Assembly: GCA_030268105.1 (NCBI GenBank)
Contig: BSDZ01000019.1
Coordinates: 2,024,001-2,088,000 of the forward strand
Direction of reading: 5' to 3'
DNA: 64,000 nt
Source of the DNA: Volvox africanus
Taxonomy: Eukaryota > Chlorophyta > Chlorophyceae > Chlamydomonadales > Volvocaceae
Position numbers and translations under genes: made by a program. This document shows, piece by piece, positions 1 to 10,504 of this stretch (positions within the stretch are counted from its first letter, which is position 1; each line of letters starts with the position of its first letter). Under the pieces are notes generated by a model, which saw only the letters and a program-made list of their open reading frames with translations, was not told the origin of the DNA and made no database searches.

Positions 1-3000
1 CCGGATCGGGAACAGTTTCGTCCCCTTCATTCCAGCTTCGCCAGCTTCCCTTGGATCTCGTTCGACTTGCTTATTTCCTAAATCCATTCCCTCAAACTCC
101 TCCATTGCAGTGACCTCCGCCGCAGCCAACGCCGCATCCACGAGCGGGATGCCCGATCCACCATGATGATCTAATGCCCGGCGGCTCACCTGCGTCATCG
201 CCTGCGCCCACCTGACCACCGCTACCTCATGCACAAGGGGGTGCGAGGCTAACAGCGCTTCAACCTCCCCCAAGTCCAGGCGGACGCCCGCCACCTTGAT
301 TTGGCGATCCACACGCCCCAAGAGCTGTAGATAGCCTGACGGCGCCGCCGCCGTCGCCACCGCCGCCGCCACCATTTTACCACCACCCGTGACCGTCGAA
401 CAGAATTGAGTTGGGTAGGGTCACGGTGAGCGGTGCAGTGAGAGTAGGCGCTAAGGGTAATGTGACGGCTGCAGCAGCGTACCAGGCGCACATCGGCGCC
501 CCGACCGCAACCGGGGTCAGATGAGATGTGGCCCCACTGCTAAGACTCCCTTCCGCCAAAACATCGGATCAGCGACGTGATGGCCTCTGGGTTGTTTGAT
601 CCCCGTATCGCTGAACAAGTCCACTGGATGGTGACATCCATTCATTCATTTGCTAATATTCCGTCAGCAAAGCCGACACATGAACCTGGCAGCACTGCAG
701 CGTGTGGGCGGCCACCCCAACCCCTAAGATTACGCGCCCTGAGATCTTCGGAGCGTAGCTGCCGCCCGGGGGCCCACTTTCTGAGACAGCAAGACGCGAC
801 CCTAAAGACGTGACTATTCGTGACGACCCACCGGACGATGAGAGGCGGCCCAGGTCGCCGGTGCGGAAGTAAGTCGTATCCCGAAACGGTGTCAGGCCGT
901 CCGCTGTCGCAACGCGGGTTGCCTGATCAGCCGTCAGTCGCAACCTCCGAAACCGATTTGTCGGCACCGGCCAGTGAGCACACGCTCCCTTCTCTATTAC
1001 CTGATCAACACGCGCAGGGCCGGCATCACCTTCAGGACGGGCATTGGTATCGCCGTCGCCATCACATACCCCGGCCGATGCAGGGGGTATGTAATACCCC
1101 GCCGACAGGCAGCTGCCTCCCACCCACACTTCGCCCACCGAACCCAGCGGCAGCGGTGTGACCGCGGCGGCCGTGACGACGCCGTTGCCGGCTGTCGGAA
1201 CCAAGCCGGTGCCGTCAGGCCCTTCCTTGCCAGCGTCGCCGCCGCCGCTCCCGCCAGCTTCGTCGTCAAGGCTGGTGTCGCTATCCATATCGTCCTGAGG
1301 TGGCGCTATAAGGATTTGCGTATCGTTAATAGGCCAACCCGCGGGCACCCAGGCGGAGGCTGCGGCTGAGGCGCCCGCCCTCTCCACGACCCACTCTCCA
1401 CCGCTAGTGCTCTGACTTGCGGCAGCGGCGGCGCCGCCGCCGCTTCCTGCAGTATCGGCAGCGCCTGCAGGACGCGCCGGCAGGTTACGCAGCAAACATG
1501 ATCTCACCTTCATTCAAGGTTAGCGACCGGCTGACTCTTGTTGGACCCCTTAACTTTGGAGGCAACCCACTCCCATCGACTCCTACCTTCGTCGGTGTCT
1601 CGGTCCAATGCCTCCTTCCCCACCTGCTGCAGCCCCTTCCGGCCTCCAGCTTTTCCAGTGGCCTGAAGGACACCGGGGCCGGCCTCCGCAGCGCCGCATT
1701 CCACCTCAAACCAGGTGCAGTCCGCTGTCACCTCAGTGCAGCCTGCGGTACTCCGAAACCAGGCGGATTAGGGTTTGGGAGCAAGTTTAGGTGACCTAAG
1801 GTTTGGGTTCAGGTGACCTACAAATCCTTACCGTTTACCGCCGATGATGATGCGTTCTGAGCGGCACGTTCGGGGACTGACATCATCTACCGACATCACA
1901 ACCCGGCATGTATCGTCAACCCGGCGACGCGGTTTCATCTGCTTTCATCCGCAGGGCCCGTTATGCGAGCTCTTCCTAACGGAGGTCGATGAAGGGGGGT
2001 GCTGGCCCTCATTCGATTCTAAGTCACCAACTATGCAAAGCATCCAGCCGCTTAAAAGAGCGGCCCGCCATCGATGTGGGCCCGCCAAAGGCGGCGAGTA
2101 ATTGCGGTTTCAGCCGTGCCAAGAATATGGGACTAGCGGCAGCTCACCGTACAAATTGAGCAGTCTCGCGCCGTCCGGCAGACCCTTCGACAGCTCCGCA
2201 GCCAGATCCACCGCGAGGGGCTCACCGCTGCTCACCAGCAAGCGCAGGCGGCTCAGGCGGTGCCGCCCAGCGCGCAGGGCGGGCAGCAGGTGGCGCAGCA
2301 GGGAAGGGACAGACACCTGCGCCGAGGTGTGAGGTGGAGGAGGTGGGGTGCACCAGCGTGTTTCTCAGGGATATGGGATATGGGTGATTTGACCATCAGC
2401 TCGAAATGATACCCTGGCCGAACAGGAGGTGCACTTGAGCCGATGAACGATAAGAGTGGTCTGGAGTGGTCTGGAGTGGAGTGAAGTTGTTGCTTCCCGA
2501 ACACATGCATGCCACACCAAGTCGCAGGTGCGGCTACCCCATAAGAATCCGCATCGGGGCCCAGACCTCCTTGAGGATCAGTTCGGGTACGGGTAGGAAG
2601 AACTTTACGTTGCCACGTTGTGACAGACAAGGGCTATCGCATCCTGCCCTCCTGGTCCCCTGCCTGGACCACCCTTCCCACCCAGGCGCGTCCTCCAAAA
2701 TCTCTTCGCCACTTATCAGTCCCACGCACCAGGTGTGATACCCCGTGGTCCGCCAGCAGCCCCACAAAGAGCTCCGGTTGCAGCACTGCACCCGGGGGCG
2801 GTATTAGGACACTGCAAGGCCCCGCAGGTCTCACCGCTTCTGCTGTCGGTGCAACTGCTGGCCCAGGCGCCGCTGCCGGTGCCCCATGCTGCGCTCTCAC
2901 CGTCGCTGCCGGAAACGCCTCCCGATCCAACACACTTCCGCCTTCAACCTCACAGCTGGGAGCCAGAATCGGCGCCAGCAGCTGCCAAAGATGATCCACA

Positions 3001-4727
3001 AAGCTGACGGCGGTGGAGAAACACACAACGCTCCCCGGACCGCTGCCGCCGTAGCTATCATCGACGCCTCCATTATCATCGTCACCTGCGCATTCATCCT
3101 GCCCTACGGATACTCGGTTATCAAGTTTTGAAGGACCCGATTTGATGGCAACCTGCGGCCCGGTGTCGCCGGGGCTGCTAACGCCCCCGGACTCCAGCGT
3201 CCCCGGCTGCTGGTACGGCGTCGAAGAGAGCTGGGGCATGGCCGGGGGTGAAGGCAGAGTCCCTGGCGGCCTCAGGGGGTATCGCCGCTGCATCCAGGCG
3301 ATGCGCTTCAGCCAGGCACTCTCACACATACACACGCCCAAAGGCTCCCCTGTTGATCCTGACGTGTAGAGAACCGCAAAATACGGCAAATCCTGTCCCT
3401 GTACGGCACAACGACGACGCCGGACACCGGAACCTTCGTCACCATCGGTTGTCGTAGCTGTTGATGAATCCTCGCACCGCTTCGTGAAGGTTGGCGACAG
3501 ATTCTGACGCTCCTGATCCTGATCCTGAAGCTGATGGCGAAGCGGCGGCATTGGCTGTGGCGGCTGTGGCGGCGGTGGCACCACGCACACGCGATACGGG
3601 CTATAGAGCAGCTCCGGAGGCAGGAGGTGCTGATTGGCTGTGTTGGTCAGCAGCAGCGCCGGGCGAGCCAGGAAGACCACGGCAGCGATGCGCGAGGGCG
3701 GCCAGCTGGGATCCAGTGGCAGGAAGGCGGCACTGTGAAGAGCAAACAGCAGCGACACAGAGGCAAACAAACAAACGGAGGAACGGCAGGTACTTCGCAT
3801 GGGTTCGAATAAGGCACACGGTTGGGTTTGAGCTTTGGGGCCCCTTTAGCCACGACTGCTAAGAGAGTCCCTGCAACCCTGCAGACGTTTTCTTTGCTTT
3901 ATTTGGCTGGGGCTTGCCTAGTTTGGACTCCATTTAACGCGTCTCGTGACGAGGTGAGTTGATTTAGGTGAGTTGATTTTAGAGCTATCCTAGAAGCTCT
4001 TCTAGAAGCTCCTGATAGAAGCTCCTGGTTGTCAGAACATTATCATCCGCACTACCACATCATCATCCACCTTGGCAAGTCACAGCCCGAGTCGGATGCT
4101 GGCATTTGCCAAAACTGGTTCCCACGGGTCGCCAAAAATGTCGGAGCCTCACCCAAGGCAGTACCCACCCTGACGCCATAACCGCTAGCACCATGCGGAT
4201 GTAATCCAGCGAGGCATGGCTGAAGACAGCCACCAACGCCGGCACCGAAGATGCTACTGACATGCCTGATAAGCAGCCGACCCGGCCTTCGCCATCGCCA
4301 CCTTCGTTGGCCTCTTGCATGGTAATGCCGTTGAACTCGCACGCTTCGGAGCTACTCGGGGGATCCGGGATTTCCAATGGACCTGGTGAATGGTGACGCA
4401 ATACCGCCTCCGCAAGAGACGGCGCTTTCCGGGTTCCGGTATCGCTGGCATTTTCTAACCAGGATTGGATCAGTGCTTGCAGATGAAGGACCTGTTCGCA
4501 TGGCAGGAACAATTACGTGATCTTGGAATAAACACTCCAACACTCCCCCAATCCCGGTTGAGAACGGTAGGCCATCTCCATCTTGCCCGCACCTGCTGCG
4601 CTAAATCGCTGAAGGGGAGCCGGACGCCCGTGCTGGCGTCGAAAACAGCTGCTGCTGCAGCCTCTGGACTCAGCAAGACGGCGCGTGCCTTTCTCCAAAT
4701 CTCAGAGGCACCATGACATAACGTCAT
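1..4727 (-). CDS. AAE19/AASDH-like adenylate-forming enzyme (3' end outside window)
   Basis: This gene belongs to the AMP-binding (ANL) superfamily, which activates a carboxylate as an acyl-adenylate. Exons I can join in phase are 4727-4593, 4491-4169, 3732-2730, 2316-2148, 1742-1587, 1464-832 and 335 to beyond base 1, giving 918 codons so far. Core motifs appear in order: AAFLPLDPSWP (A2), LYTSGSTGEPLGV (the P-loop-like A3), VSSGEPL with LLNLYG and TEVTADCTWFE (A5), GEVWVGGSCLSAGYY, YFRTGDLGRL (A7), and LGRVDRQIKVAGVRLDLGE (A8 hinge). The segments CESAWLKRIAWMQRRYPL and STAVSFVDHLWQLL resemble plant acyl-activating enzyme 19 and animal AASDH more than 4-coumarate ligases. Those relatives carry a C-terminal carrier region and beta-propeller repeats, which would lie left of base 1. 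A long low-complexity insert precedes the A3 motif. The start at 4727 is the first in-frame Met of exon 1. The substrate cannot be read from the sequence. Confidence 0.82.
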
Positions 4728-5026
4728 GTTTTAGAAAATCGCGCTCAGCATGGGCGGAGGCGCAGTTGATTGGTAGAACAGCATATCACCGGGGGCGACA
4801 GTTGCATCGTACGGTAGTTACCATAGCAGTCGCACTGCGAATCGGAACGTATGTGTAATGGTGTCAGTCCACGAATGGGAACCGTGCATTATTGTTAAAG
4901 GCGATCTTTCGAAATGAACATAGCATATTGTCCAGTTCCGTGCCAATGGTGCCATCTATCAATTAAACTTTGTATGTTCCTTGATTTTAAATTTGTAATG
5001 ATATAGTAATTTAGATTATTTGTAAG
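4728..5026. promoter_or_regulatory. Head-to-head intergenic region, acyl-activating enzyme / methyltransferase
   Basis: This interval of 299 bp separates the start codons of two divergently transcribed genes, so it must hold both promoters and both 5' UTRs. The right part, just before the ATG at 5027, is strongly AT-rich and contains tatagtaattt. I see no defined binding site. A shared promoter is an inference from the spacing alone. Confidence 0.5.
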
Positions 5027-7717
5027 ATGTGGAAGAACGTAAAATCTGTGGGCGGCCTTAATGCGCTGCGTACCGGACAGCCATCTATCACGATAGGTAG
5101 TTTCGCCTTTGGTGGCGCTGTTATCTTCGGTAGCACAGCATACTTTTCATACCGCTATGCAAAGGCTCACGTTGCTTTAAGTAACGAGGAGGGTGTCGTG
5201 GACTCTGGTTCAAGCTTCCATGTGTTCGACAAAATTGCAGACAAGTATGACGAAGCCATCGGACAAGAGGAGGCGGCTCTTTGGTAAATAAAACCCTCGT
5301 CCTAGGATGGCGCGTTAAGTTTGGCTTGCACAACAACGGCACGGTACGGTACGGCGCAGGTACGGAATGATGCGGCGCTGGCTGCTCCATGAAGCTCGAG
5401 GGGACGTCTTGGAGGTGTCCGTTGGAACGGGCCGCAATTTTCAGGTAATTTCCCTCCATTTACCACTCTGCCTGGGGTACACTTTGTGCCACAAATCGGT
5501 ATACCTCAAAATTCAGATATAATCGTAAGGCCTGGATATATATCCGCTTCTGGTACGGTGTGGGAGCGATGCAATCAACATAGGGAGTTTTCACACGAAC
5601 AGACATGGAGTCCATTTATCCGAAAGCCTGTTGCGGTAAAATATGTCGCAACGGTACGTGTAACGCCCTTACGCGCTGCAGTACTACAATCTGGACAACC
5701 AGGACATCAAGTCGCTCACCTTCACCGACTTGAGCCCCCAGATGCTGCTGCGCGCAGAGGACAAAGTGGGTGGGTGGGTGGCTGGATTTCCTTACATGGC
5801 AGTTGCCGTATCACGGGTATGGAGCCTCGGTAGCACCTCACTGCATCCTGGCCATTGAAGGGCGAAATTGCAGTTGCACTGGTGCTGCCTTACGGCTTGA
5901 ACTGTCCGGATGCCCTGAGCCATAACAATCTTGGCGTTTGGTCTCTCCTACCCGACAGTTCTTCGACGAGCTACAGCTGGGTTACAAGCACCCCCATGTG
6001 CGGACGACGTTCTGTCTCGCCGACGCACATGTATGTGATGGTGATGGCCACGGGGTTTACGGCCCTAGGCATAATGTTACGGCATATGGCAGTGCATATG
6101 AGTTTGTATCAAGTCGGGTGCCTTGCAGCATGTGCAGACAGGGAGATCGCGGTGAGGAGGACGGCATTCACACAACCCTTATATCGTGCTGGAGTGCTCA
6201 TCGGCTCCCTGTATGCCACGAGCGCGAAGAACAGTGTGAAAAACATAATCACAATACTAATATTAAGGGCTAGGAAGGCCGATAGATGCCGGGCGATAGG
6301 TCCAATTGTGTACCATGCAGTCGAAGCAGTGCCGCAAGTACGTCCGCGGGCACGTTGTTCGGAATACGGGAATTGGCACGCCGATAAGTCACATATGACT
6401 TGAGATTTGCCACTTTTTGATCCTATATATATCTTTGCAGTGCTTGGTGGACCGTGGTGTCGACCGCAGTCCAGTGGAAGCTGCTACTGGAGATGGGACC
6501 AAGATTCAAGGTGGCAACGTTAAAAGGTGAATGCCAAGTGAAACGAAACACATGTATTCGTTTGTCCCCTCCTCCCGGATGACGATTAGGCCGTGGTGTT
6601 TTTCATGATGCAGCTCGCCCTGGTGGGCATACTGGGGCCGGCGAGCAGCTGAAAAACTCTCTATGGAGCCAGGCAGCTCAGCAACACCGGACAGCACGAG
6701 ACCGGCATCAGGCGACAACCTATTACCCGCGGTTGGAACACTCGCAGGATATGACCATTCTCAGGACGTTGAGCCTATTCCCAAAGCCATGCCTGGTCTT
6801 CACGCAAGGGGGCTGATGAACTTCTTCCGTGTCCTGGCACCGCCCCCTTTAGAACCAGAACAGGTGTCGCCTACACCGGGGTTGGCAAAACCAGACGTCA
6901 TCGAGCCAAGGCATGGCACCGCTGACATCATGGCAGCTGCGAGCAGCACTCTGATGCTAGGACCCAGCTCTGGTGCCGGAGTGGGAGCGGTGTCGAACGA
7001 GCGTTGTAGTTGTCAAGGGAGCTCCCGGATGTGCTGCTACGTCCAGCGCTGTAATGCAGGGAGGTTGGATTCAGGTACTCCCCTGCGGCGGTTTGCTCCT
7101 GGCCAATTTGACACGGTCGTGGATACGTTTGGCCTCTGCTCTCACGAGGACCCCATTCAGGTCAGGAAAGGTCCAGCTGACATGTCCTTGCGCTTAATTG
7201 GAGGTGTTCATCTCTCGGCTTTGCGCATTACAGGCTCTCAAGGAAATGGCACGTGTTTGTAAGGAGGGCGGAAAGATTTTGCTCCTCGAGGTACGTCAAT
7301 GCTTCAGATTCAATTCGATATTTTCTTTGGCTTACGAGAAGTTATTTGCCGCAGCATGGGCGGTCGCACTACGAGTGGCTGAACAGTAAGCTAGATTCGT
7401 CGGCTGCTGAGCACCAGCGCAAGTGGGGATGCATGTGGAACAAAGACATTTTGGAGCTCATACGACAGGTACGGTTCAGACTCCAGTTTGTTTGTACGGG
7501 TGCAGTACATTAGTACATTTATATACCTTATTAAAGCGCAGTTCTCAGTCGGTACTGTCACAAGATATTATATAGCTTTCGTGAAAATAGTGTCTTACAT
7601 ACAAATCCTTCTTGGCATTTTCCTATTTAATAGGCGGGACTACAGGTGGACAAGGTTACTCGCTGGCATTTTGGCACCTCGTACTACATCATTGCGCGTC
7701 CAACTGCCCGCACATAA
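5027..7717 (+). CDS. OMS1/METTL7-like SAM-dependent methyltransferase
   Basis: Nine exons join in phase to a protein of 302 aa: 5027-5283, 5360-5444, 5682-5765, 5959-6030, 6441-6510, 7075-7160, 7234-7290, 7355-7468 and 7634-7717. The N terminus has a glycine-rich hydrophobic segment at about residues 22-45 (ITIGSFAFGGAVIFGSTAYF), so the enzyme is probably membrane-anchored, as mitochondrial OMS1 is. The methyltransferase fold follows: GDVLEVSVGTGRNFQYY (motif I, SAM binding), FTDLSPQML (acidic strand 2), VVDTFGLCSHEDP (motif IV region), and EGGKILLLEHGRSHYEWLN. The GLCSHEDP and LLLEHGRSHY signatures are typical of OMS1- and METTL7-type proteins. The exon at 6441-6510 has phase support but no motif and is the least certain. 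The methyl acceptor is not evident. A TGTAA poly(A) signal lies at 7788. Confidence 0.88.
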
Positions 7718-7787
7718 ATACTCCGGCTTTCTGTGTACTAGTGGTGCATGACCCGCCTTTCTTGCGCTGGTCCTCTGCGTGGCTGAT

Positions 7788-7792
7788 TGTAA
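7788..7792 (+). terminator. TGTAA poly(A) signal, methyltransferase gene
   Basis: TGTAA is the usual chlorophyte poly(A) signal. This copy lies about 70 bp after the stop codon at 7717. The convergent eS27 gene has its own candidate signal (TTACA on the plus strand) at 7864-7868, so the two 3' UTRs would end only a few dozen bases apart. Confidence 0.55.
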
Positions 7793-7863
7793 CTGCACCG
7801 TTTCCTGAGAGACGTCGACCCGTCAGGGGGTTGGATCGGAGAAGCAAAATAGCTGAGCTTGCG

Positions 7864-7868
7864 TTACA
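7864..7868 (-). terminator. TGTAA poly(A) signal, eS27 gene
   Basis: The reverse complement reads TGTAA about 300 bp past the eS27 stop codon (8168). It is the candidate 3' processing signal of this minus-strand gene. The position fits the convergent arrangement with the methyltransferase gene, but the pentamer is short and could occur by chance. Confidence 0.4.
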
Positions 7869-8167
7869 CACGAGAACGTAGTCAACAGCGGGCCGCTTCG
7901 GCGGCCCAGCATTCACGCACAAATAATGCGTGCAAACCAGCCACGACGCGAGGCCTGCCAAGAGGAGGCAACTCGGGTCCTCAAAAACCCTCCGAAAGAG
8001 AGCCCATATGCTGATCTGACGTCCATGCTGGCGCTGGGCAGCAGCTCCAGCGAACTGATGCCATCGGTGTGGTGAAACTGCTCAAGCTGCCTGCCACCCC
8101 AGCCACCAGCCCGGCTAGGAGGGCCTGACCGTCCAGGCACTCAATCCGAGCGCTCCACACGTTCCGC

Positions 8168-8976
8168 TTAATCGCTCTTCCGGCGGAAAGAGCAGCCTGC
8201 AAGAGTTGAACAAAGCCCGTCGACCTCAAACCGCGGTCAAATGGAAACATTATTAAATTTCGCAGGATATACTGTTATCAGGACGTTACGTTGGACCTCC
8301 AAAGCCCATAATTCGAATGTATCAAGCTGTATTCAGTCATTCCTCATTATTTGCAGAGCACAATGGCAGATCCCAAAGCACCCAATGAACTCACCCTCGG
8401 TGAGGCGAGCACGGCCACCGGTCGGGGTGCACAGGACAGATGAGCAGCTCCCACACATAACAACAGTCTGGCTGTGGGAGAAGACAGTGGTGCTGCACAG
8501 ACCAAGGCACAGAACCACAGTTAGGTAGTGGCGGCCGCGATGACTATCCCGAAGACGTGAAACCCTTGATGCAGAAATGGGATGAAGGAGATATAAATTA
8601 TGAGCAATTTCCAGAACTTACATGTTAAAGCAGCCCTGGCATTTCACGTCCATGAAGAACTGCGGCGCACGGCGGCAGGTAACCTTGTCTGAGCATACAG
8701 AGGGATACCTTTAGAAAAGCTGCTGCTACATACCGAGTTCGGGCTCTGTACAAGCCGCTTTCGCTTGTGCTTCTGCTTCTCCAGCTCCGCTGGAGGGTTG
8801 AGAAGATCGATATCACTGTGGAGCACCTGTAAGTAGTTACAATGAAAGCTATGAGTAAAAGCTCGTATAACTGAAGATAAAGTGGCCGTCATTTTCGCGG
8901 CGGTCAGTTCTGCTAAAGGAATGCTTTTGCGCCGCAATGGAAAGTGATTTGGGCTGAAGTAAATAAAGCCTACCAT
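8168..8976 (-). CDS. RPS27: 40S ribosomal protein eS27
   Basis: Five exons join in phase to 86 aa, the usual eukaryotic length: 8976-8974 (the ATG alone), 8826-8734, 8659-8622, 8492-8395 and 8196-8168. Recognisable segments are [72 protein letters not shown] and the C terminus CSFRRKSD. The four zinc-binding cysteines form CQGC and CGSC. eS27 is a zinc-finger protein of the small subunit head region and takes part in 18S rRNA maturation. The first intron starts directly after the initiator ATG (ATG followed by gtaggc), the same layout as the eL8 gene in this window. The gene converges with the methyltransferase on its left. Confidence 0.95.
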
Positions 8977-10504
8977 TTTCGCGCGGAGGGGCAGGCTCCA
9001 CGTCGAACTAAGGAGAGAGAGACCGCGATAAGACACAGCTCAAATTTTATTCCGCATCGGCCCCATTGAGGTACACGTTCCTGCCGTACTCATAGGATTT
9101 CCACATTTGTTGGCCAGCAAGAATGTCTAATGTATTTACCGGTTTACGTTGACACATGCTTACGGAGTAGACAGGCCAGCACCTTCTGCCAGGACGCGGA
9201 AGCTGCGTCAAGTGTATTTCCTTGGATTGCAATAGGCATTGTGCTCTGTACTTTCATATAAGTATCGTTTATTGCTTAAGAAAACGAAACACCGACACCA
9301 ATCGTCCTGGGCTATGTTGACATCCTGTCGGCATCGTCAGAGTGGTACATGCGTGGATCCGTCGCTATTTGATACGCAACGGGTGCGCTACCAAGGACCG
9401 ATTCAAAGCTCCTTTCCGCGCGCCCCATAGTGCCGCAGCTGTCTGCTTCCCTCCTTCCACACACCACCTTTCTTTCCTCCTGAGCTGTCTGCCAAGCTCC
9501 ACTGTGCGGTGGTGAACCACGCAGTATCCACCAGCCATCCACCACAGCGATGGCCTAATCTGCTTCCCTACTTGCCAATCCATGAGCGGCTGACCGTTAC
9601 ACGTGACGGATCAGCGTTTGCTCAGTGGATGGGGGTGGTGGTAAGAGCTAATGAAAGCTGAGTAAACAGGTGCCTCGACCTGGGGGCAGCTGATGGCTGC
9701 TCGATTTGCTGCCAGCTGTGCGCAGAGGGAGAGCTAGGCAACTGCCCGTAGGGTGTTATGTTAAAGCTGCGGGGTGATTAGGCACCCACATACTCGCAAT
9801 GTTTGCAGCATGTTTTCGCGCCTGTGAGCGCATATGCCACGCACTAATTGTACGTTTATTCCAGGTACGTCTACTCCAAAGGAGATATTTACAACGTTTG
9901 TTTACGGCACGATCAGCCCAAGGGTATGTACCGCATGTAAGGGTGGCAAATGGCTAAGCGGCTTCGAGTTTTCGTGTAAATGTGGGCTTGGAACACCATA
10001 TTACACGCCCGGCACGCTTGAAAGCACATAGGATGTTTTACTTCAGGAATGCCCTGGAATTGGGGGTTCGTCGCACCAAAAATGTCGTCAGAGAATGCCC
10101 TGCCCCGGTTGTCCTTACATGTTTAAATGTCTAGCAGTGAGCCATTTGCAGACCGGAGGATAAACAAGTAGATCACAAACCAATAAGACGATCACGAAGA
10201 CGTAAACCAGTAGCAATTGTTTGACTGATGTCCATGTGTAATGTCCACAAGAGCGGTCATTTATAGCCTCATCATAGGGAAGTCACCATATGTAATACCT
10301 TGGGCAAATGACCTGGAATAGTGCTCCTTAGCAGCCGTATCATGTAACGCCGCGTCAGTATCCTAATCAGTCCGCGTCAGTGCCTAGGTGTAAATCTCAT
10401 TCGTTACGCAGTAATCCTGGCGGCATCGCCGGAACATGTGAAGCTAATGCTAAAGCGCGCTGCTGCTGCTCTGCATCTGCCTCTCGACAATTGCTATACC
10501 GGGC
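8977..10504. other. Intergenic region between eS27 start and DRP5A stop
   Basis: About 1.5 kb lie between the eS27 initiator codon and the DRP5A stop codon, both on the minus strand. The right part should be the DRP5A 3' UTR; a minus-strand TGTAA occurs at 10115-10119. The left part should hold the eS27 promoter and 5' UTR. A minus-strand open frame at 9047-9232 ends in a short stretch that looks codon-like, but it has no recognisable motif and no consistent splice partners. I assign no gene here. Confidence 0.5.
10115..10119 (-). terminator. Candidate TGTAA poly(A) signal, DRP5A gene
   Basis: The reverse complement reads TGTAA about 390 bp downstream of the DRP5A stop codon at 10505. It is a candidate chlorophyte poly(A) signal, placed by position only. 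Confidence 0.35.

Noticed and set aside
8352..8630. A small plus-strand gene starting [13 protein letters not shown] and ending [10 protein letters not shown], which can be spliced in phase
   Set aside because: It lies antisense to exons 3 and 4 of ribosomal protein eS27, whose minus-strand model is fixed by strong homology. The plus-strand reading is its shadow.
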